This document shows positions 46,801 through 59,344 of a stretch of DNA of 64,000 nt, piece by piece. This DNA comes from Heliopora coerulea. Lineage: Eukaryota; Cnidaria; Anthozoa; Scleralcyonacea; Helioporidae. The stretch lies in NCBI GenBank assembly GCA_030142905.1, contig JASJOG010000086.1, positions 806,001 through 870,000 of the forward strand, in the 5' to 3' direction. The notes under the pieces were generated by a model, which was given only the letters and a program-made list of their open reading frames with translations, was not told the origin of the DNA and did no database searches. Position 1 is the first letter of the stretch, and every line of letters starts with the position of its first letter. Position numbers and translations under genes: made by a program.

Positions 46801-49800
46801 GAAATAAGAGCAGAATCTGAAAGTTTATTGCATAGAAAGTAGTTTTGCAGTGATTTGAGTGGTTTTTGAGGGAGATTACGTTGAAAATTTGAGGTGGAAA
46901 AATTTGACCAAAATGTAAAGGGGTTAACCTTTGGTTTTTGACGATTTTTGGACCAATTTTCAACTTTCTAAGTAAGAGCAGAATCTGAAAGTTTGTTGCA
47001 TAGAAAGTAGTTTTGCAGTGATTTGAGTGGTTTTTTGACGGAAATTACGTTGAAAATTTGAGGTGGAAAAATTTGACCAAAATGTAAAGGGGTTAACCTT
47101 TGGTTTTTGACGATTTTTGGACCAATTTTCAACTTTCGAAATAAGAGCAGAATCTGAAAGTTTATTGCATAGAAAGTAGTTTTGCAGTGATTTGAGTGGT
47201 TTTTGAGGGAAATTACGTTGAAAATTTGAGGTGGAAAAATTTGACCAAAATGTAAATGGGTTAACCTTTGGTTTTTGACGATTTTTGGACCAATTTTCAA
47301 CTTTCGAAATAAGAGCAGAATCTGAAAGTTTATTGCATAGAAAGTAGTTTTGCAGTGATTTGAGTGGTTTTTGAGGGAGATTACGTTGAAAATTTGAGGT
47401 GGAAAAATTTGACCAAAATGTAAAGGGGTTAACCTTTGGTTTTTGACGATTTTTGGACCAATTTTCAACTTTGGAAATAAGAGCAGAATCTGAACGTTTA
47501 TTGCATAGAAAGTAGTTTTGCAGTGATTTGAGTGGTTTTTGAGGGAGATTACGTTGAAAATTTGAGGTGGAAAAATTTGACCAAAATGTAAAGGGGTTAA
47601 CCTTTGGTTTTTGACGATTTTTGGACCAATTTTCAACTTTGGAAATAAGAGCAGAATCTGAAAGTTTATTGCATAGAAAGTAGTTTTGCAGTGATTTGAG
47701 TGGTTTTTGAGGGAGATTACGTTGAAAATTTGAGGTGGAAAAATTTGACCAAAATGTAAAGGGGTTAACCTTTGGTTTTTGACGATTTTTGGACCAATTT
47801 TCAACTTTGGAAATAAGAGCAGAATCTGAAAGTTTATTGCATAGAAAGTAGTTTTGCAGTGATTTGAGTGGTTTTTGAGGGAGATTACGTTGAAAATTTG
47901 AGGTGGAAAAATTTGACCAAAATGTAAAGGGGTTAACCTTTGGTTTTTGACGATTTTTGGACCAATTTTCAACTTTCGAAATAAGAGCAGAATCTGAAAG
48001 TTTATTGCATAGAAAGTAGTTTTGCAGTGATTTGAGTGGTTTTTGAGGGAAATTACGTTGAAAATTTGAGGTGGAAAAATTTGACCAAAATGTAAAGGGG
48101 TTAACCTTTGGTTTTTGACGATTTTTGGACCAATTTTCAACTTTCGAAATAAGAGCAGAATCTGAAAGTTTATTGCATAGAAAGTAGTTTTGCAGTGATT
48201 TGAGTGGTTTTTGAGGGAGATTACGTTGAAAATTTGAGGTGGAAAAATTTGACCAAAATGTAAAGGGGTTAACCTTTGGTTTTTGACGATTTTTGGACCA
48301 ATTTTCAACTTTCGAAATAAGAGCAGAATCTGAAAGTTTATTGCATAGAAAGTAGTTTTGCAGTGATTTGAGTGGTTTTTGAGGGAAATTACGTTGAAAA
48401 TTTGAGGTGGAAAAATTTGACCAAAATGTAAAGGGGTTAACCTTTGGTTTTTGACGATTTTTGGACCAATTTTCAACTTTCTAAGTAAGAGTAGAATCTG
48501 AAAGTTTATTGCATAGAAAGTAGTTTTGCAGTGATTTGAGTGGTTTTTGAGGGAAATTACGTTGAAAATTTGAGGTGGAAAAATTTGACCAAAATGTAAA
48601 GGGGTTAACCTTTGGTTTTTGACGATTTTTGGACCAATTTTCAACTTTCGAAATAAGAGCAGAATCTGAAAGTTTATTGCATAGAAAGTAGTTTTGCAGT
48701 GATTTGAGTGGTTTTTGAGGGAGATTACGTTGAAAATTTGAGGTGGAAAAATTTGACCAAAATGTAAAGGGGTTAACCTTTGGTTTTTGACGATTTTTGG
48801 ACCAATTTTCAACTTTCGAAATAAGAGCAGAATCTGAAAGTTTATTGCATAGAAAGTAGTTTTGCAGTGATTTGAGTGGTTTTTGAGGGAGATTACGTTG
48901 AAAATTTGAGGTGGAAAAATTTGACCAAAATGTAAAGGGGTTAACCTTTGGTTTTTGACGATTTTTGGACCAATTTTCAACTTTCGAAATAAGAGCAGAA
49001 TCTGAAAGTTTATTGCATAGAAAGTAGTTTTGCAGTGATTTGAGTGGTTTTTGAGGGAGATTACGTTGAAAATTTGAGGTGGAAAAATTTGACCAAAATG
49101 TAAAGGGGTTAACCTTTGGTTTTTGACGATTTTTGGACCAATTTTCAACTTTCGAAATAAGAGCAGAATCTGAAAGTTTATTGCATAGAAAGTAGTTTTG
49201 CAGTGATTTGAGTGGTTTTTGAGGGAGATTACGTTGAAAATTTGAGGTGGAAAAATTTGACCAAAATGTAAAGGGGTTAACCTTTGGTTTTTGACGATTT
49301 TTGGACCAATTTTCAACTTTCTAAGTAAGAGCAGAATCTGAAAGTTTGTTGCATAGAAAGTAGTTTTGCAGTGATTTGAGTGGTTTTTTGACGGAAATTA
49401 CGTTGAAAATTTGAGGTGGAAAAATTTGACCAAAATGTAAAGGGGTTAACCTTTGGTTTTTGACGATTTTTGGACCAATTTTCAACTTTCGAAATAAGAG
49501 CAGAATCTGAAAGTTTATTGCATAGAAAGTAGTTTTGCAGTGATTTGAGTGGTTTTTGAGGGAGATTACGTTGAAAATTTGAGGTGGAAAAATTTGACCA
49601 AAATGTAAAGGGGTTAACCTTTGGTTTTTGACGATTTTTGGACCAATTTTCAACTTTCGAAATAAGAGCAGAATCTGAAAGTTTATTGCATAGAAAGTAG
49701 TTTTGCAGTGATTTGAGTGGTTTTTGAGGGAGATTACGTTGAAAATTTGAGGTGGAAAAATTTGACCAAAATGTAAAGGGGTTAACCTTTGGTTTTTGAC

Positions 49801-52800
49801 GATTTTTGGACCAATTTTCAACTTTCGAAATAAGAGCAGAATCTGAAAGTTTATTGCATAGAAAGTAGTTTTGCAGTGATTTGAGTGGTTTTTGAGGGAG
49901 ATTACGTTGAAAATTTGAGGTGGAAAAATTTGACCAAAATGTAAAGGGGTTAACCTTTGGTTTTTGACGATTTTTGGACCAATTTTCAACTTTCGAAATA
50001 AGAGCAGAATCTGAAAGTTTATTGCATAGAAAGTAGTTTTGCAGTGATTTGAGTGGTTTTTGAGGGAGATTACGTTGAAAATTTGAGGTGGAAAAATTTG
50101 ACCAAAATGTAAAGGGGTTAACCTTTGGTTTTTGACGATTTTTGGACCAATTTTCAACTTTCGAAATAAGAGCAGAATCTGAAAGTTTATTGCATAGAAA
50201 GTAGTTTTGCAGTGATTTGAGTGGTTTTTGAGGGAGATTACGTTGAAAATTTGAGGTGGAAAAATTTGACCAAAATGTAAAGGGGTTAACCTTTGGTTTT
50301 TGACGATTTTTGGACCAATTTTCAACTTTCGAAATAAGAGCAGAATCTGAAAGTTTATTGCATAGAAAGTAGTTTTGCAGTGATTTGAGTGGTTTTTGAG
50401 GGAAATTACGTTGAAAATTTGAGGTGGAAAAATTTGACCAAAATGTAAAGGGGTTAACCTTTGGTTTTTGACGATTTTTGGACCAATTTTCAACTTTCGA
50501 AATAAGAGCAGAATCTGAAAGTTTATTGCATAGAAAGTAGTTTTGCAGTGATTTGAGTGGTTTTTGAGGGAGATTACGTTGAAAATTTGAGGTGGAAAAA
50601 TTTGACCAAAATGTAAAGGGGTTAACCTTTGGTTTTTGACGATTTTTGGACCAATTTTCAACTTTCGAAATAAGAGCAGAATCTGAAAGTTTATTGCATA
50701 GAAAGTAGTTTTGCAGTGATTTGAGTGGTTTTTGAGGGAAATTACGTTGAAAATTTGAGGTGGAAAAATTTGACCAAAATGTAAAGGGGTTAACCTTTGG
50801 TTTTTGACGATTTTTGGACCAATTTTCAACTTTCGAAATAAGAGCAGAATCTGAAAGTTTATTGCATAGAAAGTAGTTTTGCAGTGATTTGAGTGGTTTT
50901 TGAGGGAGATTACGTTGAAAATTTGAGGTGGAAAAATTTGACCAAAATGTAAAGGGGTTAACCTTTGGTTTTTGACGATTTTTGGACCAATTTTCAACTT
51001 TCGAAATAAGAGCAGAATCTGAAAGTTTATTGCATAGAAAGTAGTTTTGCAGTGATTTGAGTGGTTTTTGAGGGAGATTACGTTGAAAATTTGAGGTGGA
51101 AAAATTTGACCAAAATGTAAAGGGGTTAACCTTTGGTTTTTGACGATTTTTGGACCAATTTTCAACTTTCGAAATAAGAGCAGAATCTGAAAGTTTATTG
51201 CATAGAAAGTAGTTTTGCAGTGATTTGAGTGGTTTTTGAGGGAGATTACGTTGAAAATTTGAGGTGGAAAAATTTGACCAAAATGTAAAGGGGTTAACCT
51301 TTGGTTTTTGACGATTTTTGGACCAATTTTCAACTTTCGAAATAAGAGCAGAATCTGAAAGTTTATTGCATAGAAAGTAGTTTTGCAGTGATTTGAGTGG
51401 TTTTTGAGGGAGATTACGTTGAAAATTTGAGGTGGAAAAATTTGACCAAAATGTAAAGGGGTTAACCTTTGGTTTTTGACGATTTTTGGACCAATTTTCA
51501 ACTTTCGAAATAAGAGCAGAATCTGAAAGTTTATTGCATAGAAAGTAGTTTTGCAGTGATTTGAGTGGTTTTTGAGGGAGATTACGTTGAAAATTTGAGG
51601 TGGAAAAATTTGACCAAAATGTAAAGGGGTTAACCTTTGGTTTTTGACGATTTTTGGACCAATTTTCAACTTTCGAAATAAGAGCAGAATCTGAAAGTTT
51701 ATTGCATAGAAAGTAGTTTTGCAGTGATTTGAGTGGTTTTTGAGGGAAATTACGTTGAAAATTTGAGGTGGAAAAATTTGACCAAAATGTAAAGGGGTTA
51801 ACCTTTGGTTTTTGACGATTTTTGGACCAATTTTCAACTTTCTAAGTAAGAGTAGAATCTGAAAGTTTATTGCATAGAAAGTAGTTTTGCAGTGATTTGA
51901 GTGGTTTTTTGAGGGAAATTACGTTGAAAATTTGAGGTGGAAAAATTTGACCAAAATGTAAAGGGGTTAACCTTTGGTTTTTGACGATTTTTGGACCAAT
52001 TTTCAACTTTCGAAATAAGAGCAGAATCTGAAAGTTTATTGCATAGAAAGTAGTTTTGCAGTGATTTGAGTGGTTTTTGAGGGAGATTACGTTGAAAATT
52101 TGAGGTGGAAAAATTTGACCAAAATGTAAAGGGGTTAACCTTTGGTTTTTGACGATTTTTGGACCAATTTTCAACTTTCGAAATAAGAGCAGAATCTGAA
52201 AGTTTATTGCATAGAAAGTAGTTTTGCAGTGATTTGAGTGGTTTTTGAGGGAGATTACGTTGAAAATTTGAGGTGGAAAAATTTGACCAAAATGTAAAGG
52301 GGTTAACCTTTGGTTTTTGACGATTTTTGGACCAATTTTCAACTTTCGAAATAAGAGCAGAATCTGAAAGTTTATTGCATAGAAAGTAGTTTTGCAGTGA
52401 TTTGAGTGGTTTTTGAGGGAGATTACGTTGAAAATTTGAGGTGGAAAAATTTGACCAAAATGTAAAGGGGTTAACCTTTGGTTTTTGACGATTTTTGGAC
52501 CAATTTTCAACTTTCGAAATAAGAGCAGAATCTGAAAGTTTATTGCATAGAAAGTAGTTTTGCAGTGATTTGAGTGGTTTTTGAGGGAGATTACGTTGAA
52601 AATTTGAGGTGGAAAAATTTGACCAAAATGTAAAGGGGTTAACCTTTGGTTTTTGACGATTTTTGGACCAATTTTCAACTTTCTAAGTAAGAGCAGAATC
52701 TGAAAGTTTGTTGCATAGAAAGTAGTTTTGCAGTGATTTGAGTGGTTTTTTGACGGAAATTACGTTGAAAATTTGAGGTGGAAAAATTTGACCAAAATGT

Positions 52801-55800
52801 AAAGGGGTTAACCTTTGGTTTTTGACGATTTTTGGACCAATTTTCAACTTTCGAAATAAGAGCAGAATCTGAAAGTTTATTGCATAGAAAGTAGTTTTGC
52901 AGTGATTTGAGTGGTTTTTGAGGGAAATTACGTTGAAAATTTGAGGTGGAAAAATTTGACCAAAATGTAAATGGGTTAACCTTTGGTTTTTGACGATTTT
53001 TGGACCAATTTTCAACTTTCGAAATAAGAGCAGAATCTGAAAGTTTATTGCATAGAAAGTAGTTTTGCAGTGATTTGAGTGGTTTTTGAGGGAGATTACG
53101 TTGAAAATTTGAGGTGGAAAAATTTGACCAAAATGTAAAGGGGTTAACCTTTGGTTTTTGACGATTTTTGGACCAATTTTCAACTTTCGAAATAAGAGCA
53201 GAATCTGAACGTTTATTGCATAGAAAGTAGTTTTGCAGTGATTTGAGTGGTTTTTGAGGGAGATTACGTTGAAAATTTGAGGTGGAAAAATTTGACCAAA
53301 ATGTAAAGGGGTTAACCTTTGGTTTTTGACGATTTTTGGACCAATTTTCAACTTTGGAAATAAGAGCAGAATCTGAAAGTTTATTGCATAGAAAGTAGTT
53401 TTGCAGTGATTTGAGTGGTTTTTGAGGGAGATTACGTTGAAAATTTGAGGTGGAAAAATTTGACCAAAATGTAAAGGGGTTAACCTTTGGTTTTTGACGA
53501 TTTTTGGACCAATTTTCAACTTTCGAAATAAGAGCAGAATCTGAAAGTTTATTGCATAGAAAGTAGTTTTGCAGTGATTTGAGTGGTTTTTGAGGGAGAT
53601 TACGTTGAAAATTTGAGGTGGAAAAATTTGACCAAAATGTAAAGGGGTTAACCTTTGGTTTTTGACGATTTTTGGACCAATTTTCAACTTTCGAAATAAG
53701 AGCAGAATCTGAAAGTTTATTGCATAGAAAGTAGTTTTGCAGTGATTTGAGTGGTTTTTGAGGGAGATTACGTTGAAAATTTGAGGTGGAAAAATTTGAC
53801 CAAAATGTAAAGGGGTTAACCTTTGGTTTTTGACGATTTTTGGACCAATTTTCAACTTTCGAAATAAGAGCAGAATCTGAAAGTTTATTGCATAGAAAGT
53901 AGTTTTGCAGTGATTTGAGTGGTTTTTGAGGGAAATTACGTTGAAAATTTGAGGTGGAAAAATTTGACCAAAATGTAAAGGGGTTAACCTTTGGTTTTTG
54001 ACGATTTTTGGACCAATTTTCAACTTTCGAAATAAGAGCAGAATCTGAAAGTTTATTGCATAGAAAGTAGTTTTGCAGTGATTTGAGTGGTTTTTGAGGG
54101 AAATTACGTTGAAAATTTGAGGTGGAAAAATTTGACCAAAATGTAAAGGGGTTAACCTTTGGTTTTTGACGATTTTTGGACCAATTTTCAACTTTCGAAA
54201 TAAGAGCAGAATCTGAAAGTTTATTGCATAGAAAGTAGTTTTGCAGTGATTTGAGTGGTTTTTGAGGGAGATTACGTTGAAAATTTGAGGTGGAAAAATT
54301 TGACCAAAATGTAAAGGGGTTAACCTTTGGTTTTTGACGATTTTTGGACCAATTTTCAACTTTCGAAATAAGAGCAGAATCTGAAAGTTTATTGCATAGA
54401 AAGTAGTTTTGCAGTGATTTGAGTGGTTTTTGAGGGAGATTACGTTGAAAATTTGAGGTGGAAAAATTTGACCAAAATGTAAAGGGGTTAACCTTTGGTT
54501 TTTGACGATTTTTGGACCAATTTTCAACTTTCGAAATAAGAGCAGAATCTGAAAGTTTATTGCATAGAAAGTAGTTTTGCAGTGATTTGAGTGGTTTTTG
54601 AGGGAGATTACGTTGAAAATTTGAGGTGGAAAAATTTGACCAAAATGTAAAGGGGTTAACCTTTGGTTTTTGACGATTTTTGGACCAATTTTCAACTTTC
54701 GAAATAAGAGCAGAATCTGAAAGTTTATTGCATAGAAAGTAGTTTTGCAGTGATTTGAGTGGTTTTTGAGGGAGATTACGTTGAAAATTTGAGGTGGAAA
54801 AATTTGACCAAAATGTAAAGGGGTTAACCTTTGGTTTTTGACGATTTTTGGACCAATTTTCAACTTTCGAAATAAGAGCAGAATCTGAAAGTTTATTGCA
54901 TAGAAAGTAGTTTTGCAGTGATTTGAGTGGTTTTTGAGGGAAATTACGTTGAAAATTTGAGGTGGAAAAATTTGACCAAAATGTAAAGGGGTTAACCTTT
55001 GGTTTTTGACGATTTTTGGACCAATTTTCAACTTTCGAAATAAGAGCAGAATCTGAAAGTTTATTGCATAGAAAGTAGTTTTGCAGTGATTTGAGTGGTT
55101 TTTGAGGGAAATTACGTTGAAAATTTGAGGTGGAAAAATTTGACCAAAATGTAAAGGGGTTAACCTTTGGTTTTTGACGATTTTTGGACCAATTTTCAAC
55201 TTTCGAAATAAGAGCAGAATCTGAAAGTTTATTGCATAGAAAGTAGTTTTGCAGTGATTTGAGTGGTTTTTGAGGGAGATTACGTTGAAAATTTGAGGTG
55301 GAAAAATTTGACCAAAATGTAAAGGGGTTAACCTTTGGTTTTTGACGATTTTTGGACCAATTTTCAACTTTCGAAATAAGAGCAGAATCGGAAAGTTTAT
55401 TGCATAGAAAGTAGTTTTGCAGTGATTTGAGTGGTTTTTGAGGGAGATTACGTTGAAAATTTGAGGTGGAAAAATTTGACCAAAATGTAAAGGGGTTAAC
55501 CTTTGGTTTTTGACGATTTTTGGACCAATTTTCAACTTTGGAAATAAGAGCAGAATCTGAAAGTTTATTGCATAGAAAGTAGTTTTGCAGTGATTTGAGT
55601 GGTTTTTGAGGGAGATTACGTTGAAAATTTGAGGTGGAAAAATTTGACCAAAATGTAAAGGGGTTAACCTTTGGTTTTTGACGATTTTTGGACCAATTTT
55701 CAACTTTCGAAATAAGAGCAGAATCTGAAAGTTTATTGCATAGAAAGTAGTTTTGCAGTGATTTGAGTGGTTTTTGAGGGAGATTACGTTGAAAATTTGA

Positions 55801-58205
55801 GGTGGAAAAATTTGACCAAAATGTAAAGGGGTTAACCTTTGGTTTTTGACGATTTTTGGACCAATTTTCAACTTTCGAAATAAGAGCAGAATCTGAAAGT
55901 TTATTGCATAGAAAGTAGTTTTGCAGTGATTTGAGTGGTTTTTGAGGGAAATTACGTTGAAAATTTGAGGTGGAAAAATTTGACCAAAATGTAAAGGGGT
56001 TAACCTTTGGTTTTTGACGATTTTTGGACCAATTTTCAACTTTCGAAATAAGAGCAGAATCTGAAAGTTTATTGCATAGAAAGTAGTTTTGCAGTGATTT
56101 GAGTGGTTTTTGAGGGAGATTACGTTGAAAATTTGAGGTGGAAAAATTTGACCAAAATGTAAAGGGGTTAACCTTTGGTTTTTGACGATTTTTGGACCAA
56201 TTTTCAACTTTCGAAATAAGAGCAGAATCTGAAAGTTTATTGCATAGAAAGTAGTTTTGCAGTGATTTGAGTGGTTTTTGAGGGAGATTACGTTGAAAAT
56301 TTGAGGTGGAAAAATTTGACCAAAATGTAAAGGGGTTAACCTTTGGTTTTTGACGATTTTTGGACCAATTTTCAACTTTCGAAATAAGAGCAGAATCTGA
56401 AAGTTTATTGCATAGAAAGTAGTTTTGCAGTGATTTGAGTGGTTTTTGAGGGAGATTACGTTGAAAATTTGAGGTGGAAAAATTTGACCAAAATGTAAAG
56501 GGGTTAACCTTTGGTTTTTGACGATTTTTGGACCAATTTTCAACTTTCGAAATAAGAGCAGAATCTGAAAGTTTATTGCATAGAAAGTAGTTTTGCAGTG
56601 ATTTGAGTGGTTTTTGAGGGAGATTACGTTGAAAATTTGAGGTGGAAAAATTTGACCAAAATGTAAAGGGGTTAACCTTTGGTTTTTGACGATTTTTGGA
56701 CCAATTTTCAACTTTCGAAATAAGAGCAGAATCTGAAAGTTTATTGCATAGAAAGTAGTTTTGCAGTGATTTGAGTGGTTTTTGAGGGAAATTACGTTGA
56801 AAATTTGAGGTGGAAAAATTTGACCAAAATGTAAAGGGGTTAACCTTTGGTTTTTGACGATTTTTGGACCAATTTTCAACTTTCGAAATAAGAGCAGAAT
56901 CTGAAAGTTTATTGCATAGAAAGTAGTTTTGCAGTGATTTGAGTGGTTTTTGAGGGAGATTACGTTGAAAATTTGAGGTGGAAAAATTTGACCAAAATGT
57001 AAAGGGGTTAACCTTTGGTTTTTGACGATTTTTGGACCAATTTTCAACTTTCGAAATAAGAGCAGAATCTGAAAGTTTATTGCATAGAAAGTAGTTTTGC
57101 AGTGATTTGAGTGGTTTTTGAGGGAGATTACGTTGAAAATTTGAGGTGGAAAAATTTGACCAAAATGTAAAGGGGTTAACCTTTGGTTTTTGACGATTTT
57201 TGGACCAATTTTCAACTTTCGAAATAAGAGCAGAATCTGAAAGTTTATTGCATAGAAAGTAGTTTTGCAGTGATTTGAGTGGTTTTTGAGGGAAATTACG
57301 TTGAAAATTTGAGGTGGAAAAATTTGACCAAAATGTAAAGGGGTTAACCTTTGGTTTTTGACGATTTTTGGACCAATTTTCAACTTTCGAAATAAGAGCA
57401 GAATCTGAAAGTTTATTGCATAGAAAGTAGTTTTGCAGTGATTTGAGTGGTTTTTGAGGGAGATTACGTTGAAAATTTGAGGTGGAAAAATTTGACCAAA
57501 ATGTAAAGGGGTTAACCTTTGGTTTTTGACGATTTTTGGACCAATTTTCAACTTTGGAAATAAGAGCAGAATCTGAAAGTTTATTGCATAGAAAGTAGTT
57601 TTGCAGTGATTTGAGTGGTTTTTGAGGGAAATTACGTTGAAAATTTGAGGTGGAAAAATTTGACCAAAATGTAAAGGGGTTAACCTTTGGTTTTTGACGA
57701 TTTTTGGACCAATTTTCAACTTTCGAAATAAGAGCAGAATCTGAAAGTTTATTGCATAGAAAGTAGTTTTGCAGTGATTTGAGTGGTTTTTGAGGGAGAT
57801 TACGTTGAAAATTTGAGGTGGAAAAATTTGACCAAAATGTAAAGGGGTTAACCTTTGGTTTTTGACGATTTTTGGACCAATTTTCAACTTTCGAAATAAG
57901 AGCAGAATCGGAAAGTTTATTGCATAGAAAGTAGTTTTGCAGTGATTTGAGTGGTTTTTGAGGGAGATTACGTTGAAAATTTGAGGTGGAAAAATTTGAC
58001 CAAAATGTAAAGGGGTTAACCTTTGGTTTTTGACGATTTTTGGACCAATTTTCAACTTTCGAAATAAGAGCAGAATCTGAAAGTTTATTGCATAGAAAGT
58101 AGTTTTGCAGTGATTTGAGTGGTTTTTGAGGGAGATTACGTTGAAAATTTGAGGTGGAAAAATTTGACCAAAATGTAAAGGGGTTAACCTTTGGTTTTTG
58201 ACGAT
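43860..58205. repeat. Homogenised 168-bp satellite block
   Basis: About 85 nearly identical units carrying the derived states TTTTTGGACC, AGCAGAATCTGAAAG and GTGATTTGAGTGG. A CTAAGTAAG variant marks units at 45287, 46968, 48481, 49321, 51842 and 52683, spaced by whole monomers (10, 9, 5, 15, 5) plus 0 or 1 bp. Three of these (46968, 49321, 52683) also share TTTGTTGCAT and GTTTTTTGACGG. The series TGTAAATGGG (+283) and GAACGTTT (+524) repeats after 46968 and after 52683, so a 5,715-bp, 34-monomer segment is duplicated. Confidence 0.93.
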
Positions 58206-58350
58206 TTTTCGCCATATTTAAAAGTTTCGTAATAACCTGAGAATATGAAAGATTAGGCGAAAAAAACTAGTTTGGCATTGATTTCTGTGTTTTTAAGGTA
58301 AAAATAAGGCGAATATTTGAGGTCGAGAAATTTGAAAAGCAAATTTCATG
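58206..58350. repeat. Diverged terminal satellite unit at right border
   Basis: After the last homogeneous unit, TTTCGCCATATTTAAAAG, then GAATATGAAAGATTAGG, then TTGGCATTGATTTCTGTG, then GAGGTCGAGAAATTTG follow the monomer order with many differences. The change from near-identical to ancient unit is abrupt. Confidence 0.8.
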
Positions 58351-58589
58351 GTGATAATATTGAAGAATTAGAAAAGAGCACTGAAAATATCCCAAATCGT
58401 TCTGGAAAGCTCCTCAAACTACTGATGATTTGGAAATTAATACAGCCACAAAAAACATGACATTAGAACATGATTAGCTTACAAATTTTGGAAGACTACA
58501 CTCCAAACACAACTGAGGTAGTGAACAAGACCAAATTATCGAAAGTTTAAAAAATTATTCAAACAACAAAGATCAATTTAATGAACTTG

Positions 58590-59330
58590 ATGGAACAATA
58601 ACAGATAATGAACTATTAAATGCAGCAAAAAAGATTAAAATAAGAAAAGCTGCCTCTACTCCAGTAAAATTAGAAATGAAATGATCAAATCAAGCGCGCA
58701 CATTTTCCTAAAAGTATTCCTAAAAGTCTTTAACATTATTTTAAAATCTGGAAACTTTCCAAGTTGATGGTGTGAAGGCCTTATAACCCCAATTTTCAAA
58801 TCAGGTAATAGCTCGGATGCTAGCAATTATAGGGGAATCTGTGTATCAAGTTGGCTAGGGAATTCTTCTGCTCAGTTCTCGATGAGAGGTTAATCTCTCA
58901 CAAAAACTCAACAAATCAATGTGCCCATCACAGATACAATTCAAATCTGGAAACATAATAGCAGATCACACTCTTACACTGAAAACACTACATGACAAAT
59001 ATGTTAATCGGTGTAGTAATGGGAAGATATATGCTTGTTTTGTAGATTTCAGAAAAGCTTTCGACTCAGTTTGGCTTGAAGGTCTCTTGTTTAGACTTGA
59101 AAATAAAATAGGAGGATTCTTCTAAGACCTGATCAAAGGGTTGTGCTCAAACACAAGATGTGCAGTTAAACAATCAGATTTCAAAACACCTTTCTTTTCA
59201 TGCAAGAGAGGGGTTCGCCAAGGCTGTATTTTGAGTCCACTCTTATTCAACATTTATATAAATGAATTACCGAAACTTTCTGAAGAAACAGCTTCAGATC
59301 CCTTTGTACCCTCAAATGGGACAACGCTAA
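58590..59330 (+). pseudogene. LINE reverse transcriptase fragment
   Basis: Pieces in several frames match non-LTR RTs in order: ITDNELLNAAKKIK, then NEMIK, then LITPIFKSGNSSDASNYRGI, then motif A CFVDFRKAFDSVW (about 59034-59072), then motif B RGVRQGCILSPLLFNIYINEL (about 59207-59270). Frameshifts and stops separate them (e.g. TGA near 58681, TAA near 59124). The YxDD motif C is absent because similarity ends near 59330. The group may be CR1/jockey- or RTE-like; I cannot decide. It starts about 240 bp beyond the satellite border. Confidence 0.8.
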
Positions 59331-59344
59331 TAGAAATATAAAAA

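Larger units (their letters stand above)
24026..58350. repeat. Satellite array, 167-168-bp monomer, about 200 copies
   Basis: One head-to-tail family fills 34 kb. GGGGTTAAC landmarks recur every 167-169 bp, e.g. at 24290, 24458, 24626, 24795, and at 26284, 26452, 26619. The monomer is AT-rich and contains a GGTTAACC dyad, a TTCGAAATAAG block, a TTTATTGCATAGAA block, and AAAAATTTGACC. Zones: diverged units (24.03-25.1 kb), 167/168-bp mixed units (25.1-32.8 kb), higher-order repeats (32.8-42.1 kb), transition (42.1-43.9 kb), near-identical 168-bp units (43.9-58.2 kb), and a single diverged unit at the right edge (58206-58350). Near-nucleosomal unit length and size suggest centromeric or heterochromatic satellite, which is inference. 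Long minus-strand frames here are a by-product of a unit of 56 codons with no stops in two frames. Confidence 0.97.

Noticed and set aside
24026..58215. Giant minus-strand proteins of up to about 1,850 residues
   Set aside because: They are translations of a tandem 168-bp non-coding unit in two frames at once, with no start context, splice structure or domain.
24026..58350. CENP-B box in the satellite monomer
   Set aside because: TTCGAAATAAG matches only the first half of the NTTCGNNNNANNCGGGN consensus; the CGGG half is absent in every unit examined.
24026..58350. CRISPR array
   Set aside because: Units are contiguous with no unique spacers, and the context is eukaryotic.
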